From Symbiodinium natans (Eukaryota > Sar > Dinophyceae > Suessiales > Symbiodiniaceae): 64,000 nucleotides of DNA. The notes beneath the pieces are model-generated. The model was not told where the DNA came from. It ran no database searches and saw only the letters and a list, made by a program, of their open reading frames with translations. The stretch is taken from contig CAJNDS010002637.1 in NCBI GenBank assembly GCA_905221605.1, positions 248,001-312,000 of the forward strand, read 5' to 3'. A program made the position numbers and the translations under genes. Position 1 is the stretch's first letter. Each line of letters opens with the position of its first letter. This document shows, piece by piece, positions 47,558 through 58,900 of this stretch.

Positions 47558-48178
47558 CCTGAGAGTTGGGTTCGGCCGGTCCACACTAACAGTCAAATAA
47601 CGCCGTGGCCTTATAACACACAGGCCAAAAATAGCACCAGGAATCCCAGTCAATTTTAGCATTTACCGGGTGCTTCTTTTTGTGGGTCTGCTGGTGGTGA
47701 CTGCTAGTCACATACCAACAGAAATAGCACCAGAAATAGCACAAACAATAGCACAAAAAAATGCACCAGGAATAGCACAAAAAATAGCACCAGAAATAGC
47801 ACCAGAAATGGCACCAGGAATCCCAGTCAATTTTAGCAGCTTAGCATTTACCGGGTGCTGTTTTTTGTGGGTCTGCTGATGGTGACTGGTAGTCACATGC
47901 ACCAGAAACAGCACAGAAATAGCACCAGAAATAGCACAAACAATAGCACAAAAAATAGCACCAGAAATAGCACCAGGAATAGCACAAAAAAATGCACCAG
48001 AAATAGCACCAGGAATAGCACAAAAAATAGCACCAGAAATAGCACCAGAAATAGCACCAGGAATAGCACCAGGAATAGCAGGAATCCCAGTCAATTTTTG
48101 GGCAGTTACCGGGTGCTTTTATTTGTGGGTCTGCTGGTGGTGACTGTTAGTGTGGACCGGCCGAACCCTACCTGAGAG
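47558..48178. mobile_element. 605 bp non-autonomous DNA transposon (hAT-type MITE)
   Basis: The element spans 47,566-48,170. Its ends are 30 bp inverted repeats with one mismatch at the second base: the left arm begins TTGGGTTCGGCCGGTC and the reverse complement of the right arm begins TAGGGTTCGGCCGGTC. Identity runs through to 'ccacactaacagtca'. It is flanked on both sides by the exact 8 bp word CCTGAGAG (47,558-47,565 and 48,171-48,178), a target-site duplication of the length made by hAT transposases. There is no transposase ORF. The interior holds three copies of a block starting 'gaatcccagtcaattt' (47,641, ~47,818, ~48,080) separated by 'aatagcaccag' repeats. It interrupts a coding-like stretch. 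Confidence 0.88.
47641..48140. repeat. Internal 'aatagcaccag' repeats of the transposon
   Basis: An ~11 bp word (aatagcaccag / aatagcacaaa) is iterated over 47,718-47,815 and 47,905-48,080. Around it lie three ~85 bp blocks containing 'taccgggtgct' and 'tgtgggtctgctg'. The third block runs directly into the right terminal inverted repeat, so the internal repeats may have arisen by amplification of the inner end of the element. Confidence 0.85.
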
Positions 48179-48603
48179 AGTTAACACCTCCACCATCATT
48201 TCATCACTCTCCAGATGTTAAACTAGACATGTTCTAAGAATCCCGCCGCTTTTCTCTTTGCTTCTTTTTTTTCTCTCTCTCTCTCTCTCTATCAGTGAGT
48301 CAGGCGTGCAAGGTGAAGGAAGACCACATCCTGATGCCTCTCTGCTCTTGCAGTTTATGGCAGAAGTGTCAGCAGCAGATGGCCTTCTTTGCTTGTGCTT
48401 GCACAGCTTTTCGGTGTGCATCAAAATAGCGTTCCATCGATGGATCTTCCCATTTTGGGGCTCTGAGGAATTCCATCTATGGCCGGTTCTTACGACCTGG
48501 TTCTTCAGTTTCAGCGATGCTGAAATCTCGGAGCAGACTCTCGCCTGACTGGCCAAGAATATGCAGTGAGCATATTGGTTTGTACAGAGATCGAAGATGA
48601 TCG

Positions 48604-48910
48604 AAAGGGTCCCAGCATCTCGAAAGTCGAAAGGCATTGGTCCGCTCGAGTCCACGGGCACAAGCTTGGTCAGCAGCTCCGTGCCATACAAGGAGCGGTT
48701 AGGAGAGGAGGCAGCTCTGCAAACTAAGACACGTAGGGCCTAAGCTAAGTTCCGAGCTGCACAAATGGGCTGCACAAATGGGCTGCGGATTTGCTCTGGA
48801 AGGTGGTCGTTCGCTTCTTCGTGGTGCCGGAGAAAGATGGCGATGACTTTACAAAAGTGGTCAACTCGCTGCGAGACTCGCAGCTCCCTGAGTCTCTGCA
48901 GAGTCACTGC
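48604..48910 (+). CDS. Two exon-like segments, unassigned
   Basis: 48,598-48,741 encodes VPASRKSKGIGPLESTGTSL, continuing to KERLGEEAALQTKT and a stop. About 48,791-48,900 encodes WKVVVRFFVVPEKDGDDFTK, then VVNSLRDSQ, with a plausible AG acceptor ('ctggaag|gtggtc'). Both have strong protein-like composition. They may be consecutive exons of the gene starting at 47,192. No family recognised. A repeated 'cagagtctctg' word and a G run (48,945-48,957) follow. Confidence 0.38.
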
Positions 48911-49913
48911 AGAGTCTCTGCAGAGTCTGCAGAGTCTCTGCACTGGGGGGGGGGGGGCATGCAAGAAGAGCATCTCTTTCTGGATTCTGCTCATTTCTGC
49001 TCTGCCAGGCTGGCAAGCAACAAGAGCAGCCTGTTAAGTGGGAAGCTCTCTGCTGCTCGGAATTGATAGGTGTGGAGATGGCTTTGATCATTCACAAGCA
49101 CTGTTTCTCCCAACGTTCCTAAGGATGTGGTGAGGCATTCATCCCTGACCATCGGCTACCAGGCTGGGCGGAGAAATTCAAGAATAGGAACAAGGACACA
49201 TGGAGAGATCTGGACACATGGAAGAGTTCTGGAGTTTACATCTAACATTGGAATGCCGGCACACGGGGGAAACGTGGCTGCCTGCCTTGTTAACCGCTGA
49301 GTGGCTGAGAGCGCCGCGACCCTCTTGCTGGCCTGTCGTACTGCGCAGATCTGTGCAGCCTTGTTTTGCTTCGCAATGTTTCGTGCCACAGTGCCACACT
49401 GTGAGGCCAACATCCTTTTGCAGGAGTCTTTGTGGAAAAGTTGTGATTTGCGGAATCCCGTGGCTCTTTGTGAGGAAGTAACAGCAGCTGGAGCGCGTGC
49501 GAATGTGGGTCAGGGGCTAGCCACGGCACACCGTGCACAAACCGCATTAATACATCGACTGTGACCACGCACACCGCTGCCACAGACCTCCGTCCCACCA
49601 AGGGCGAAACCGCATTGCTGGGTCGAGAAAGTTTCCGAGAAAGGGCAGCCAAACCTGTCACCAAACAGGCCAATGCTGTTGTTTAAGCGCAGATGCTTGT
49701 GCGACCTCCTTGTTGGGCCTCACATGCCTCACGAGCAAACGCACGGATACTGGACATCCGCCATTGAACGTGCATGACAAATTCCGGACACTGTTTGCGC
49801 GGGCGACCGCAACTCAGATTGACGCATCGCAAGAAAACGACCTTTGCAGCGTTTAGCACCATCGTAGTGTCCGCATAGCAGCATGGAAGCTGCTGCCAAG
49901 GAGAATGGTTTAA

Positions 49914-50830
49914 ACAGTGTAACACTGCACAAGCCTTGGCATGAGTTCCGTATTGTCAAAAGAGCGAAGTGGAGCACTTACTTTTATCTTTTTTTTGTGA
50001 AGCACGTGGCGACGAGCTTGGTGGTGCAGTTCGTTGCTATGCCAAGCAGGCCTGAGGCATAAGAATGCCCTATAATGCAACTGCACCTAAGCGAAATCCA
50101 ACACAGCCACATTAAATCATTAAGCCACCATGCAAGACACGGACGCGTTCATGGCGTTTTTTGGGTTTGTTTGCTTGGATCTGAAAAGCGCCCAGTATCG
50201 CCACATCTTACCGCTAAGTCAGATAAAGTCATCATTACCTTCGAACGTATCCAGGCCGCTGCGTCGCGTTTCGAACTTGATTCGGACTGTAGGATCCCTA
50301 GGCAAAAACAGCCATGGCACGGCAAATGCTTTTGCTTTGGGCGTCGCTGTGTGGGCACCATAATCCCGCTTGTGCCGATGCAGCCGCGCCGGGGATACTG
50401 AGCAAAATCTTTCTTCTATTGCCCAAGCAAGCTAAAGCGTAAACACAACACCAAGGACGTGGCGGGCTTCACCAGCATCCCGATGGCTTCTAAGCTGATG
50501 ATGTAGGGCTACTCAAGGGCTTTCGGGAATCGGGTGCTTCTTTGAACCACTGAAGATGCTACGAGTCGACGACTGTGAGATGAGTTGTTATTTTCAAGGA
50601 CAAGCTCTCAAACCTCGCGCTGCCGTTTGCCATCTCCGCCATCTTCACCGGCATACTGATCTGGCTTGCCGGGTAAGACCGGTTAATTGCAAGGTGGAAA
50701 AAAGTGGGCGGCAACCGTAACAGGTCCATAAGGAAGTTTTGACTGTAGGGGCTTGCGTAAGAGCGCACGTTTGCCATGGCAAGCCGCTTCGCTAAGTCCC
50801 ATACCGACGATGCTTACGATACCTACGATC
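49914..50830 (+). CDS. Possible multi-exon membrane protein, fragments
   Basis: Three hydrophobic coding-like pieces occur in + order: 49,917-50,058 (HKPWHEFRIVKRAKWSTYFY, then a hydrophobic run to a stop), 50,265-50,363 (RTVGSLGKNSHGTANAFALG, then VAVWAP) and 50,602-50,672 (LSNLALPFAISAIFTGILIW). The last is a clear transmembrane segment. The middle piece vaguely recalls the N-A-F/N-A-x-G signatures of phosphate permeases, but I do not claim that family. Splice joins are not resolved. About 50,776-50,862 (MASRFAKSHTDDAYDTYD) may be another exon or a new start. Confidence 0.33.
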
Positions 50831-51149
50831 TTGAACTTGGAATGTTCTGCTTTCAGGAGCTTGACGGGGTCCGGGAAGATCTACAAGCTGCCAGAAGGCA
50901 GCACGTTCGCAGTCGCATGTTGTTGAGTGCGATCACTGTCAAAGGCATCTGGGCAGCGAGTGAGCAGACTGGGTGCTGTCCCCACAACTGAGCGACACAT
51001 GTGCGGAAGAGATACGCAGCATTTCTTCAGAAGAGAGCAGAAGGAACACAGCCCGTCGCCCATGTCGGAATGCAGGAACCTTCTAAGACAAATCCTTGCA
51101 TTCACTTTGCGTTCCAGTGCAAAACCGGGCTTCGATGAGAAATAACAAC

Positions 51150-52306
51150 AGTCAACTAAAATTCTGTCAAACATCAACATTTAGCTAGCGTTTCAAAACA
51201 AATACAAATACACAGTAGGAGGCTTATTTTGAAGTAGTATGTCAAGTGAATATTTCGAACGCCAATGCGAAATCCAAGCTTTTACCATAATCATTTTTGA
51301 TTCGAAAAGATAGCGTGAAAACAAAAGACAGGAACGCGCACTAACAACCTGTGAATTAAGTCGAAAAGATATGTGTCTCGTTGGAAATCTCGGAAACTAT
51401 TTTTTTCGGATTGTTTAAGTAGAAGCCCAATATTGTATACGAGTTTTCTTATCAAACAACAGAGCTTTGACTAATGATAGTCAAAAGTGGAGCGGGTTCA
51501 GTAAAAGTCGAAGTCACAATCTAACATTTGTTTGTGTTTTATCAGAGGTCTACCTGCAAGAGCAACCGTTAATTCGTAGTCTAGCCCTAACCCAAAAAGC
51601 CAGAACTGAAATAGAGCTCTACGTAGAGATGGATTTCAGAGACCAACATACATCCTTTGCACACATCCTTGAAATTCTTGGGTTCCAGTGCAAAACCGGC
51701 TATGTAATCGAGGTTTCGATGACAATCCATGAAAAACCAAAGATTGAACTATGATTTAGTTAACTGCCTAGTTGAAATCCAATCAAGGCTCGTAACTATT
51801 TGGTTAGCACTCAAGTGAGCAGGGTTCGACTTCAAGCTCAATATTAGCTTGAAAGCCACTCAGAAATCGGCTATAGTAGTTGCTATTAGCTTAGGTTTCT
51901 TCAAATCGAAGATGTACTGCACTTTCTCATTCTCAAAAGTTCATCTACGGCGGCTTGAAAAGGCGGCAGAGGTGGCGGCTATCCCCCCTTCCTTTACTCT
52001 CAAAAAGCGAGGAAGCCGATCGAAGAACATAAGTACACCAAAACCAAGAATACCTTTGAAACCAGGCCCTTCATGTTATGCTGCCGTATACTATCTTACA
52101 TATGGCTAACATGTGCTGTCCTTCTCTATGCTATATTGTCTTGGATCTTTGCTTATGTTGTGCCATGCTTTACTGTATCATATTGGCATATTATATGACA
52201 CCTAATGTTGCGATATTGCTATATCTTGCCATGCCATACTATGTGCTATTGTATTGTATTTAAGGCTGATTGACGTTATGCTTACTGTATCATTTATTCA
52301 TATTTT
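51150..52306. other. AT-rich island
   Basis: Base composition shifts abruptly to A+T-rich for about 1.15 kb, unlike the rest of the window. Two frames have a distinct codon character: 51,467-51,754 (+, 95 codons) and 51,849-52,109 (+, 86 codons, Lys/Ser-rich). A partial direct repeat links 51,103-51,140 with 51,665-51,722 ('ttccagtgcaaaaccgg' and 'tcgatga'). The last 200 bp are rich in 'tatcttNca' and 'ttatatg'. The island could be an insertion of foreign or organelle-derived DNA; I see no diagnostic gene. Confidence 0.6.
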
Positions 52307-52316
52307 AAGGGGCTGC

Positions 52317-53447
52317 GCCCATGGGCGGGCAGCGCACGTAGAAGCCCGGGGCGAGCAGTTTCTAAGCACGTTGAGGCCCCTAAACTCCCTTAAAATCTCT
52401 AAGCGTTAATTCTAAGCGTTTTTCAGGCCCCTAAACTCCCTTCAAATCTCTAAGCGTTTGAGGCTCCTAGACTCCCTTAACGTTTCTAAGCACTTTATAA
52501 GGCCCCTAAACTCCCTTTTCCCTAGCCCCGGGCTTAGACACGTCGCTTATGCCCGCCCTTTGGGGGGCATCATGCTCCTGATGCGCCCCCGGGGTCCCGC
52601 CCCGGGAGCCGCTGATGCCCCTGATGCGCGCCTGGGGGTCCCGGGCTGGACCCGCTGATGCTCATGATGCGCGCCCTCTGGGGGCCTCCGTGGCGACGCA
52701 AAAAACCACGAAAAAAAAAAACCGTTCACCGGCGGCACGCGGGGGTCGGCGGCACTGGCGTCCGGCCTAATTCTGCTTCGCAGAAGGCCAGAGGCCAGCA
52801 AGGCTATTCCCGGGACGACCGGGCTAAAAGGTCCGCATTTGCTCGGTCCTTTGGGGACCTCGCGCTGCCCGATTTTTAAGGGGCTGCGCCCATGGGCGGG
52901 CAGCGCACGCAGAAGCCCGGGGCGAGCAGTTTCTAAGCATGTTGAGGTCCCTAAACTCCTTTAAAATCTCTAAGCGTTAAGTTTCTAAGCATTTTCAGGC
53001 CCCTAAACTCCCTTCAAATCTCTAAGCGTTTGAGGCTCCGAGACTCCCTTAACGTTTCTAAGCACTTTATAAGGCCCCTAGACTCCCTTTTTCCTAGCCC
53101 CGGGCTTAGACACGTCGCTTATGCCCACCCTTTGGGGGGCATCATGCTCCTGATGCCCCCCCGCGGTCCCGCCCCGGGAGCCGCTGATGCTCCTGATGCG
53201 CACCTGGGGGTCCCGGGCTGGACCCGCTGATGCTCATGATGCGCGCCCTCTGGGGGCCTCCGTGGCGACGCAAAAAACCATGAAAAAAAAACCGTTCACC
53301 GGCGGCACGCGGGGGTCGGCGGCACTGGCGTCCGGCCTAATTCTGCTTCGCAGAAGGCCAGAGGCCAGCAAGGCTATTCCCGGGACGACCCGGGCTGAAA
53401 GGTCCGCATTTGCTCGGTCCTTTGGGGACCTCGCGCTGCCCGATTTA
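52317..53447. repeat. Tandem duplication of a ~565 bp unit
   Basis: Two copies (about 52,317-52,877 and 52,878-53,447) share 'aaggggctgcgcccatgg' at the start, several 'cctaaactccctt'/'tctaagcgtt' subrepeats, 'tggggggcatcatgctcctg', and 'ctcgcgctgcccgattt' at the end, with scattered substitutions and small indels. Each copy has GC-rich arms around an AT-richer core. Each contains, on the minus strand, a 21 bp match to the core of the intron-15 minisatellite (52,650-52,670 and about 53,222-53,242). Confidence 0.93.
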
Positions 53448-53490
53448 ATGGCTACCGCCAGTGCCGCCGACCCCAAATTTTCCAAGGTGT

Positions 53491-53570
<80 letters not shown>
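53491..53570 (+). repeat. Homopolymer run of 80 G
   Basis: 80 consecutive G bases follow 'ccaaggtgt' and precede 'catgcattaatggg'. A run this long is prone to assembly and sequencing error, so the true length is uncertain. It could form stacked G-quadruplexes. It is the longest of several G or C runs in the window. Confidence 0.97.
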
Positions 53571-53572
<2 letters not shown>

Positions 53573-54716
53573 TGCATTAATGGGGCCCTTTAAAGTCATC
53601 TGATAGGGGCAGGGGCCATGGGGCCATGCGAAACGTGCATCCATGAGGTGTGGGTGGTGGGAGCCATGTGGGATCATGGAGCCATGAGCCAGGAATGCAA
53701 GGGTCAAGGGCATGGGGGCCATGCGATGGACATGGGAAGGGTGCATGGCGGGGGGGTGAGAGCGGGGAGGGCGGAGCGGGCGGGCATGCACCGGGGCCTT
53801 AAAGCAATCCGATAGGAGCATGGGGCCACGGGGCCATGGGAAACGTGCATGGGGGGAAGGGGTGTGTGGGTGGTGGCAGCCATGTGGGATCCTGGGGCCA
53901 TGAGCTGGAGCCGGGGTCGAGGGCATGGAGCCGGGGTTGAGGGCATGGGGGCCATGGAATGGAGCGGGCGGAGCGGGCGGAGGGGGCGGGTTCAAGTCAT
54001 CTGATAGGGGCATGGGGCCACGGGGCCATGGGAAGCGTGCATGGAGGGGGAGGGTGTGTGGGTGGTGGCAGCCATGTGAGACATGGGGCCATGAGCTGGA
54101 GCCCCTAAAAGAATGCCAAAACATCCATGAGGGAGCGGGCGGAGGGGGCGGAGGGGGCGGGGAGAGCGGGCGCGGGAAGGGTGCATGGAGGGATGGGGTG
54201 GGGAGAGCGGGGAGGGCGGAGCGGGCGGGCATGGATTGGGGCCCTTTCAAGGGGCATGGGGCCACGGGGCCATGGGAAGGGTGCATGGAGGGGGAGGATG
54301 TGTGGGTGGTGGCAGCCATGTGGGATTGATAGGGGCATGGGGCCACGGGGCCATGGGAAGCGTGCATGGGGGGAAGGGGTGTGTGGGTGGTGGCAGCCAT
54401 GTGGGATCCTGGGGCCATGAGCTGGAGCCCCATGATCGAGGTGTGGGACCATGGGTGCCAGGAGGTTCCTGGGGCCATGAGCTGGAGCCGGGGTCGAGGG
54501 CATGGGGGCCATGGAATGGAGCGGGCGGAGGGGGCGGGGAGAGCGGGCACGGGAAGGGTGCATGGGTGGGAGAGCGGGGAGGGCGGAGCGGGCGGGCATG
54601 GATTGGGGCCCTTTCAAGTCATCTGATAGGGGCATGGGGCCACGGGGCCATGGGAAGGCCATGTGAGACATGGGGCCATGAGCTGGAGCCCCTAAAAGAA
54701 TGCCAAAACATCCAGA
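53571..54716. repeat. GC-rich composite satellite
   Basis: A mosaic of recurring words: 'tgataggggcatggggcc' (near 53,600, 53,810, 54,003, 54,329, 54,627), 'gtgggtggtggcagccatgt' (near 53,867, 54,058, 54,305, 54,385), 'catgagctggagcc', 'gagcgggcggagggggcggg' and 'tgccaaaacatcca' (54,114 and 54,702). Blocks are roughly 190-290 bp and shuffled in order and length, so this is a higher-order repeat, not a simple tandem array. The 438-codon proline/histidine-rich minus frame through it is a composition artefact. Confidence 0.9.
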
Positions 54717-54942
54717 GAGCGGCAAGACTATGGGTCTTCACTAGCGCCTCCCCCGCTCAAAGCTGGGGTCGGCGGATAGTTATACGATTTTCTTATTGTA
54801 CTTAATATGATGTGATTTTGACTGATATTACTTATAGAAATATATCATGTTCAGCATTGTTATGTTGTTTTGTTCTGCTGGATCATGTTTAAACAAATCA
54901 GAACATTTGACATTGTATGAAGCCAGGGTATAACACCTATTT
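54717..54942. other. Short AT-rich spacer
   Basis: About 225 bp of A+T-rich unique sequence separates the satellite from the minus-strand reading frame. No features are seen. Confidence 0.5.
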
Positions 54943-55394
54943 AGACATGATATTCTAGGTCATAGGAGCGCGCACACCCGTCGAGGCCCGCATATACAGC
55001 CCGCAAGGCCCCTTGGCCCGCGGGTAGGATGTAGCGGGTGCCTTCGCATACACTCTTGGGCAGGCGTCTGGCCCGGTCGGAGGAGGCAGCCGGCTTGAGT
55101 AGCTGAGCATCATGGGAAGACAGAAGTTTGAGAGCGACGCTGTCATGTCAGATGTTGGTGCGTCCTATCCATGCAACAGGCTGCGGAGCAAAGTCGCCAC
55201 AACTTCCTCCTGGCACAGCATAGCACCAAGCGAAGCGTCCAGGCACGGCTTCTGACGACATGTACGGCTTGTTTACATTCGGCTGTGCTGTTTGCTTGAT
55301 CATGTTGCGCATGCAAGAGGCTTCTAGCAACTCATCTTGTGTTGCAGCGCCTAGTGAGAGGCTTCTGTACGCAGTGGCTCGGATCTGCTAGGAT
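54943..55394 (-). pseudogene. Minus-strand reading frame with one in-frame TGA
   Basis: Read on the minus strand, one frame is open for about 150 codons from near 55,394 (IRATAYRSLSLGAATQDELL) to about 54,943, broken only by a TGA at 55,148-55,150. Upstream of the stop it reads VPGRFAWCYAVPGGSCGDF; downstream, LPKSVCEGTRYILPAGQGAL and YAGLDGCARSYDLEYHV. The composition is strongly protein-like on both sides in the same frame. This suggests a single point mutation (pseudogene), a readthrough or recoded stop, or a small intron I cannot see. No family recognised. It is the best minus-strand candidate in a window whose identified genes are all on the + strand. Confidence 0.45.
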
Positions 55395-58300
55395 TCGCCA
55401 AGCATTCGTGAGTGCATAAAGCACGACACGGAGAGGTACTGCGGTCGAAGTTGGAGGACAAACAGCTTTGCTCGGTGCAGCACATCCCGGTAGCACATTC
55501 TCATCGGGATGCGCGGGAGTCTATAGCAACCCCGGGGAGATGTGACATGCTGGTAGGTTTAGTAGCCGCTTCTTCTGGCTGTGACGGAGGAGCTGTGGCA
55601 TGGTATCCAATCGCTACATGCATGAGCGGAGGCCTACTGCCTGTATCCAGCTGGGCTTTGAAACTCTTTGTTGCCCTGGCCAGTTTTCAAAGAAATGCCA
55701 AGATCTGACACTTGAACGCTGGCAGGATTAAGCGAAAAAGCCTCGTCATGCTCAGACTAGCTAAACAGCTAGCTGGTTGTCTTCTTGACCTCGTTCGTTG
55801 GAAGGTATTTGTGGCTCACAGTGGCACACAGTGTCCTTCACAGCTGCAATCGAAAAGATGCGATGCAAGGGAAACACGCATACGCAAAGTATACACAACG
55901 GACTGAGGGTTCATTGTTCTGCCCCTGACATCCAGGGCAAGTGCCCATGCAACGCGCGCACCGGGCATGGACATCGCCATGCTTCGCCTTGATTTCTGCA
56001 GCTCCTAGTCGGCACTTCCACCTCTGGCATTGCCTTCAACAAATAGGTTAAATAGGTAGCTGGGCAGCTGGGCATGGTGCCATTTCATGGGAGGTGCTGC
56101 TCGTCGGCAGACCTGGTACATCAGGCACTGCCGCACCGCCATTGCGTTCCCCGCAGATATTTGATCAGATCTGCATGCGAAGCTCAAGACTGCACCATCT
56201 TCGATGATGCATGTTCCATCGCACACTGTTTTTGCCGATGCTTGGCGTATACTACATACATGCCACGGTCGTTTTGGCACATGGGTGGTTGCCAAAATTC
56301 TGGTCTCTTTTTGAATCCCTATGATAATACGGAACCTAATATTTAGGCCACCGCAAAAGGGAGCATCATTTTGACAAACACCCACATAGTGCTTAGCAGA
56401 AGCACGGTGCTCGCGCAGTGTCTTGTCATGTGTGCCATAGCCACTGGGCCCCACTGGCTGAAGAGCGAGGGACGAATAGTCAAAACAGGATCCACGACAC
56501 GTTCGATGTAATCCCCCAGATGGACCAGTTTGCAGCCCCCCAAACCCCACAGTGGTGCGAGGCTGCTAGGCCTGCGGCAAGAACCCCCTCCCTTTCGATG
56601 AATGCAATACCTTGTCGTCTCGTTCTTTCAGACCATTTGCACAGATGGCGCTCGCTGACTTGGGGCCTTGATGTGCACCCATATGGCTCCGATGCACATG
56701 CTTTGGCTTGCACTGGTTGTGCATTGTGGTGGCTATGGCTACATGCAGGAGGCCAAAGCGGCCAGAGCTGCCCCAATGTGGCTGCGAAAAGCTGAAAACA
56801 TGTCTCTTCTCATCCATCACATGTGTAGGCAACTGCTCCACCAGCAACTGGTCGAGGACTCCATAGACCGCATAGACTACGCAAGGCAAATTTGGAGCCT
56901 TGCCTGTCCTTGTGCGAGCCATGGTGAGCCAAGTGGCAGGAGCCTATGACTTCGGAGCTCTGAAGTCATCTGGCAACTCCTACTCAACAGAGAAGCTGCT
57001 TGGCACCTCTGGTGCCATGACGGTCCCATCCTCATGTTGGAGCCTTCTACTTGTTCCAGAAAGCACATGGCCAGCTTTTGAATCTTGCAGCGGGGGGAGT
57101 ACGAAAAAAAAGAGTCTAGGGCCGCCGTTCGTGGATTCAGTTCTGAGGTGACTCGATTCCTTCGGGGAGGTGCTCAGCACAAATTTCTCAAACATGAATC
57201 AATATCTATGAACCAATATCTATCCGAACGACTGCCTCCTTGACAGCTCTGTTTGGACCTTTGGAATGTCGACTTTGGACAGGATCACTGTAGCACTGGT
57301 TCCACAATGTCTTGAACAAGCGGTTTGCAAGCAAAAGGGTTGGGGCAGAACGAAATTCCCAAGGAAACTCCAACCTCTTAGCATGTTTACACTTTGGCAG
57401 GCCTCGCCTTCTCAGCATGCGGCATCAGTTACCTCATGCCTCATGCATCCTCGTGGCTGGTGGTCTCCACCAGACTCATTGGTCTGTTCCATCCTTTCAC
57501 CTTGCCAATGGCCCCGTCGCATCCGTCCGCAGCTCCGTAGTCACTGTAGTCAGTCCTCATCATCCATGGCATGCACGGCGAGATCATCATGAGAAGTGCT
57601 GCGAAAATCGGTAGTCGCCATACGAGCACACAGCCATGAAGGGGCAGAAGCAAGTTTGCCCAGCGGGTGTGTAGCCGACAAGTTGCGCTTTTGTAGCCTT
57701 CCGTCTTCCAGCCAACACAGAATTCTTATTCCTGAGGCCAGACTTGGTGAGCTGCTGATTCATGGTGAAGCTGTGGAGGAGACTCGACACCTTCAGAGCA
57801 TGTGCTCCGCAGCTAAAAGAGGCGGCGCTGGACCAACATCCCCAGGTTCTCAACGTGCCATCCCGACTTCTTCATCGACCACCAAAGAAGAAAAGCTGGG
57901 CACTCTACAACCCATCGCTACTTCCCTTGCGTGCCATAGCTGCAGAATGCGGGAGTCTTTGAAGAAATCTGTGGTCCCTATTCTCAACAAACTGCTTTTG
58001 CAAAAGCTGCATTCTTGTAATGCGGTCATGCTGTCCTCTGTGACGGATTCGCCACGATAGTTTGTCAAGTCTCCTGGCTGATCCACTTTCGCTTCGTTAA
58101 GCATGGAATATAGCGGAATCATGCAAGATGCTGAGGCTGGCGTGGCAAGGACGTTTTCTTGGTGACATACAGGCAAGCGCGCGCAATAATTTGCCTGCAA
58201 GAGCACCAGGCACACGACTTATGTTTCAGACCTTAAGCTGCTTTTGACAGGGCGGGAACGTGGAACCTTTGCAGGTGGGACGGACGTGGCGCCTCGACTC

Positions 58301-58900
58301 AGACCCAGTGGTGTTGCCTTGAGCTCACTGCTTCAAGTGCTCTGTGAGGTTCTCCCGTAGCCTCGCTGCCAACAGTTGAAGGTCGGAATCAGGCCAGGCC
58401 ATGTGGCATTATGCGACCACAGAATGCACGGTATCCTGCAACTGATTCTCCATGCTGTCTCGTCTGAGCAAGATAGCAACAAGCACTCAAATATGCGCAG
58501 CCCGCTGGGTGGCACATTCCATTAAAGGACCTTTGTGTGTCTGAGTTGGGCACCTCAGCTGGCTTGCAATGCAATAATGCAAACGCCTGCAGCCCTATCA
58601 TGTCCACTATCTTCGACAGTCTTCCTTTGAAAGAGCTTTCGAATCTGGAAAATGCAGGCCACCAGCCGCGTCATGGCAGTGCTGACCTTACACAGCTGTC
58701 CATGACACAGTGAGCACATGGACTGCTTGCTGTACTGGTTTTTGATCGGTGAGATACTGGTAGACACTGGACTCAGGCTATCGTGCTGCGTGACTTCTCG
58801 CCTCTCGTGCCGGTGCACCTTGGAGCAGGGGGTTCGTCAAAAATCCCCGCCCTTGTCTGCCCTTGTTTCAAGTCTTTGTCCATGGTAGCCCGGAGACACC
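55395..58900. other. Unassigned region with weak exon-like frames
   Basis: Candidates: 55,457-55,708 (+), 56,005-56,550 (minus, 181 codons), 56,692-56,949 (+, contains RKAENMSLLIHHMCRQLLHQ), 57,596-58,060 (+), 57,762-57,962 (+, LKEAALDQHPQVLNVPSRLL) and 58,577-58,710 (+, MSTIFDSLPLKELSNLENAG). None matches a family I recognise, and several overlap frames on the other strand. No repeats of note are seen. Confidence 0.25.

Noticed and set aside
53234-54550. 438-codon minus-strand ORF rich in Pro, His and Ala
   Set aside because: It runs through the poly-G tract and GC-rich satellite; composition alone keeps it open, and the repeats shift phase.
56005-56550. 181-codon minus-strand ORF starting with ATG
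   Set aside because: No motif is recognised and a + frame overlaps part of it; not strong enough to call against the + strand bias.
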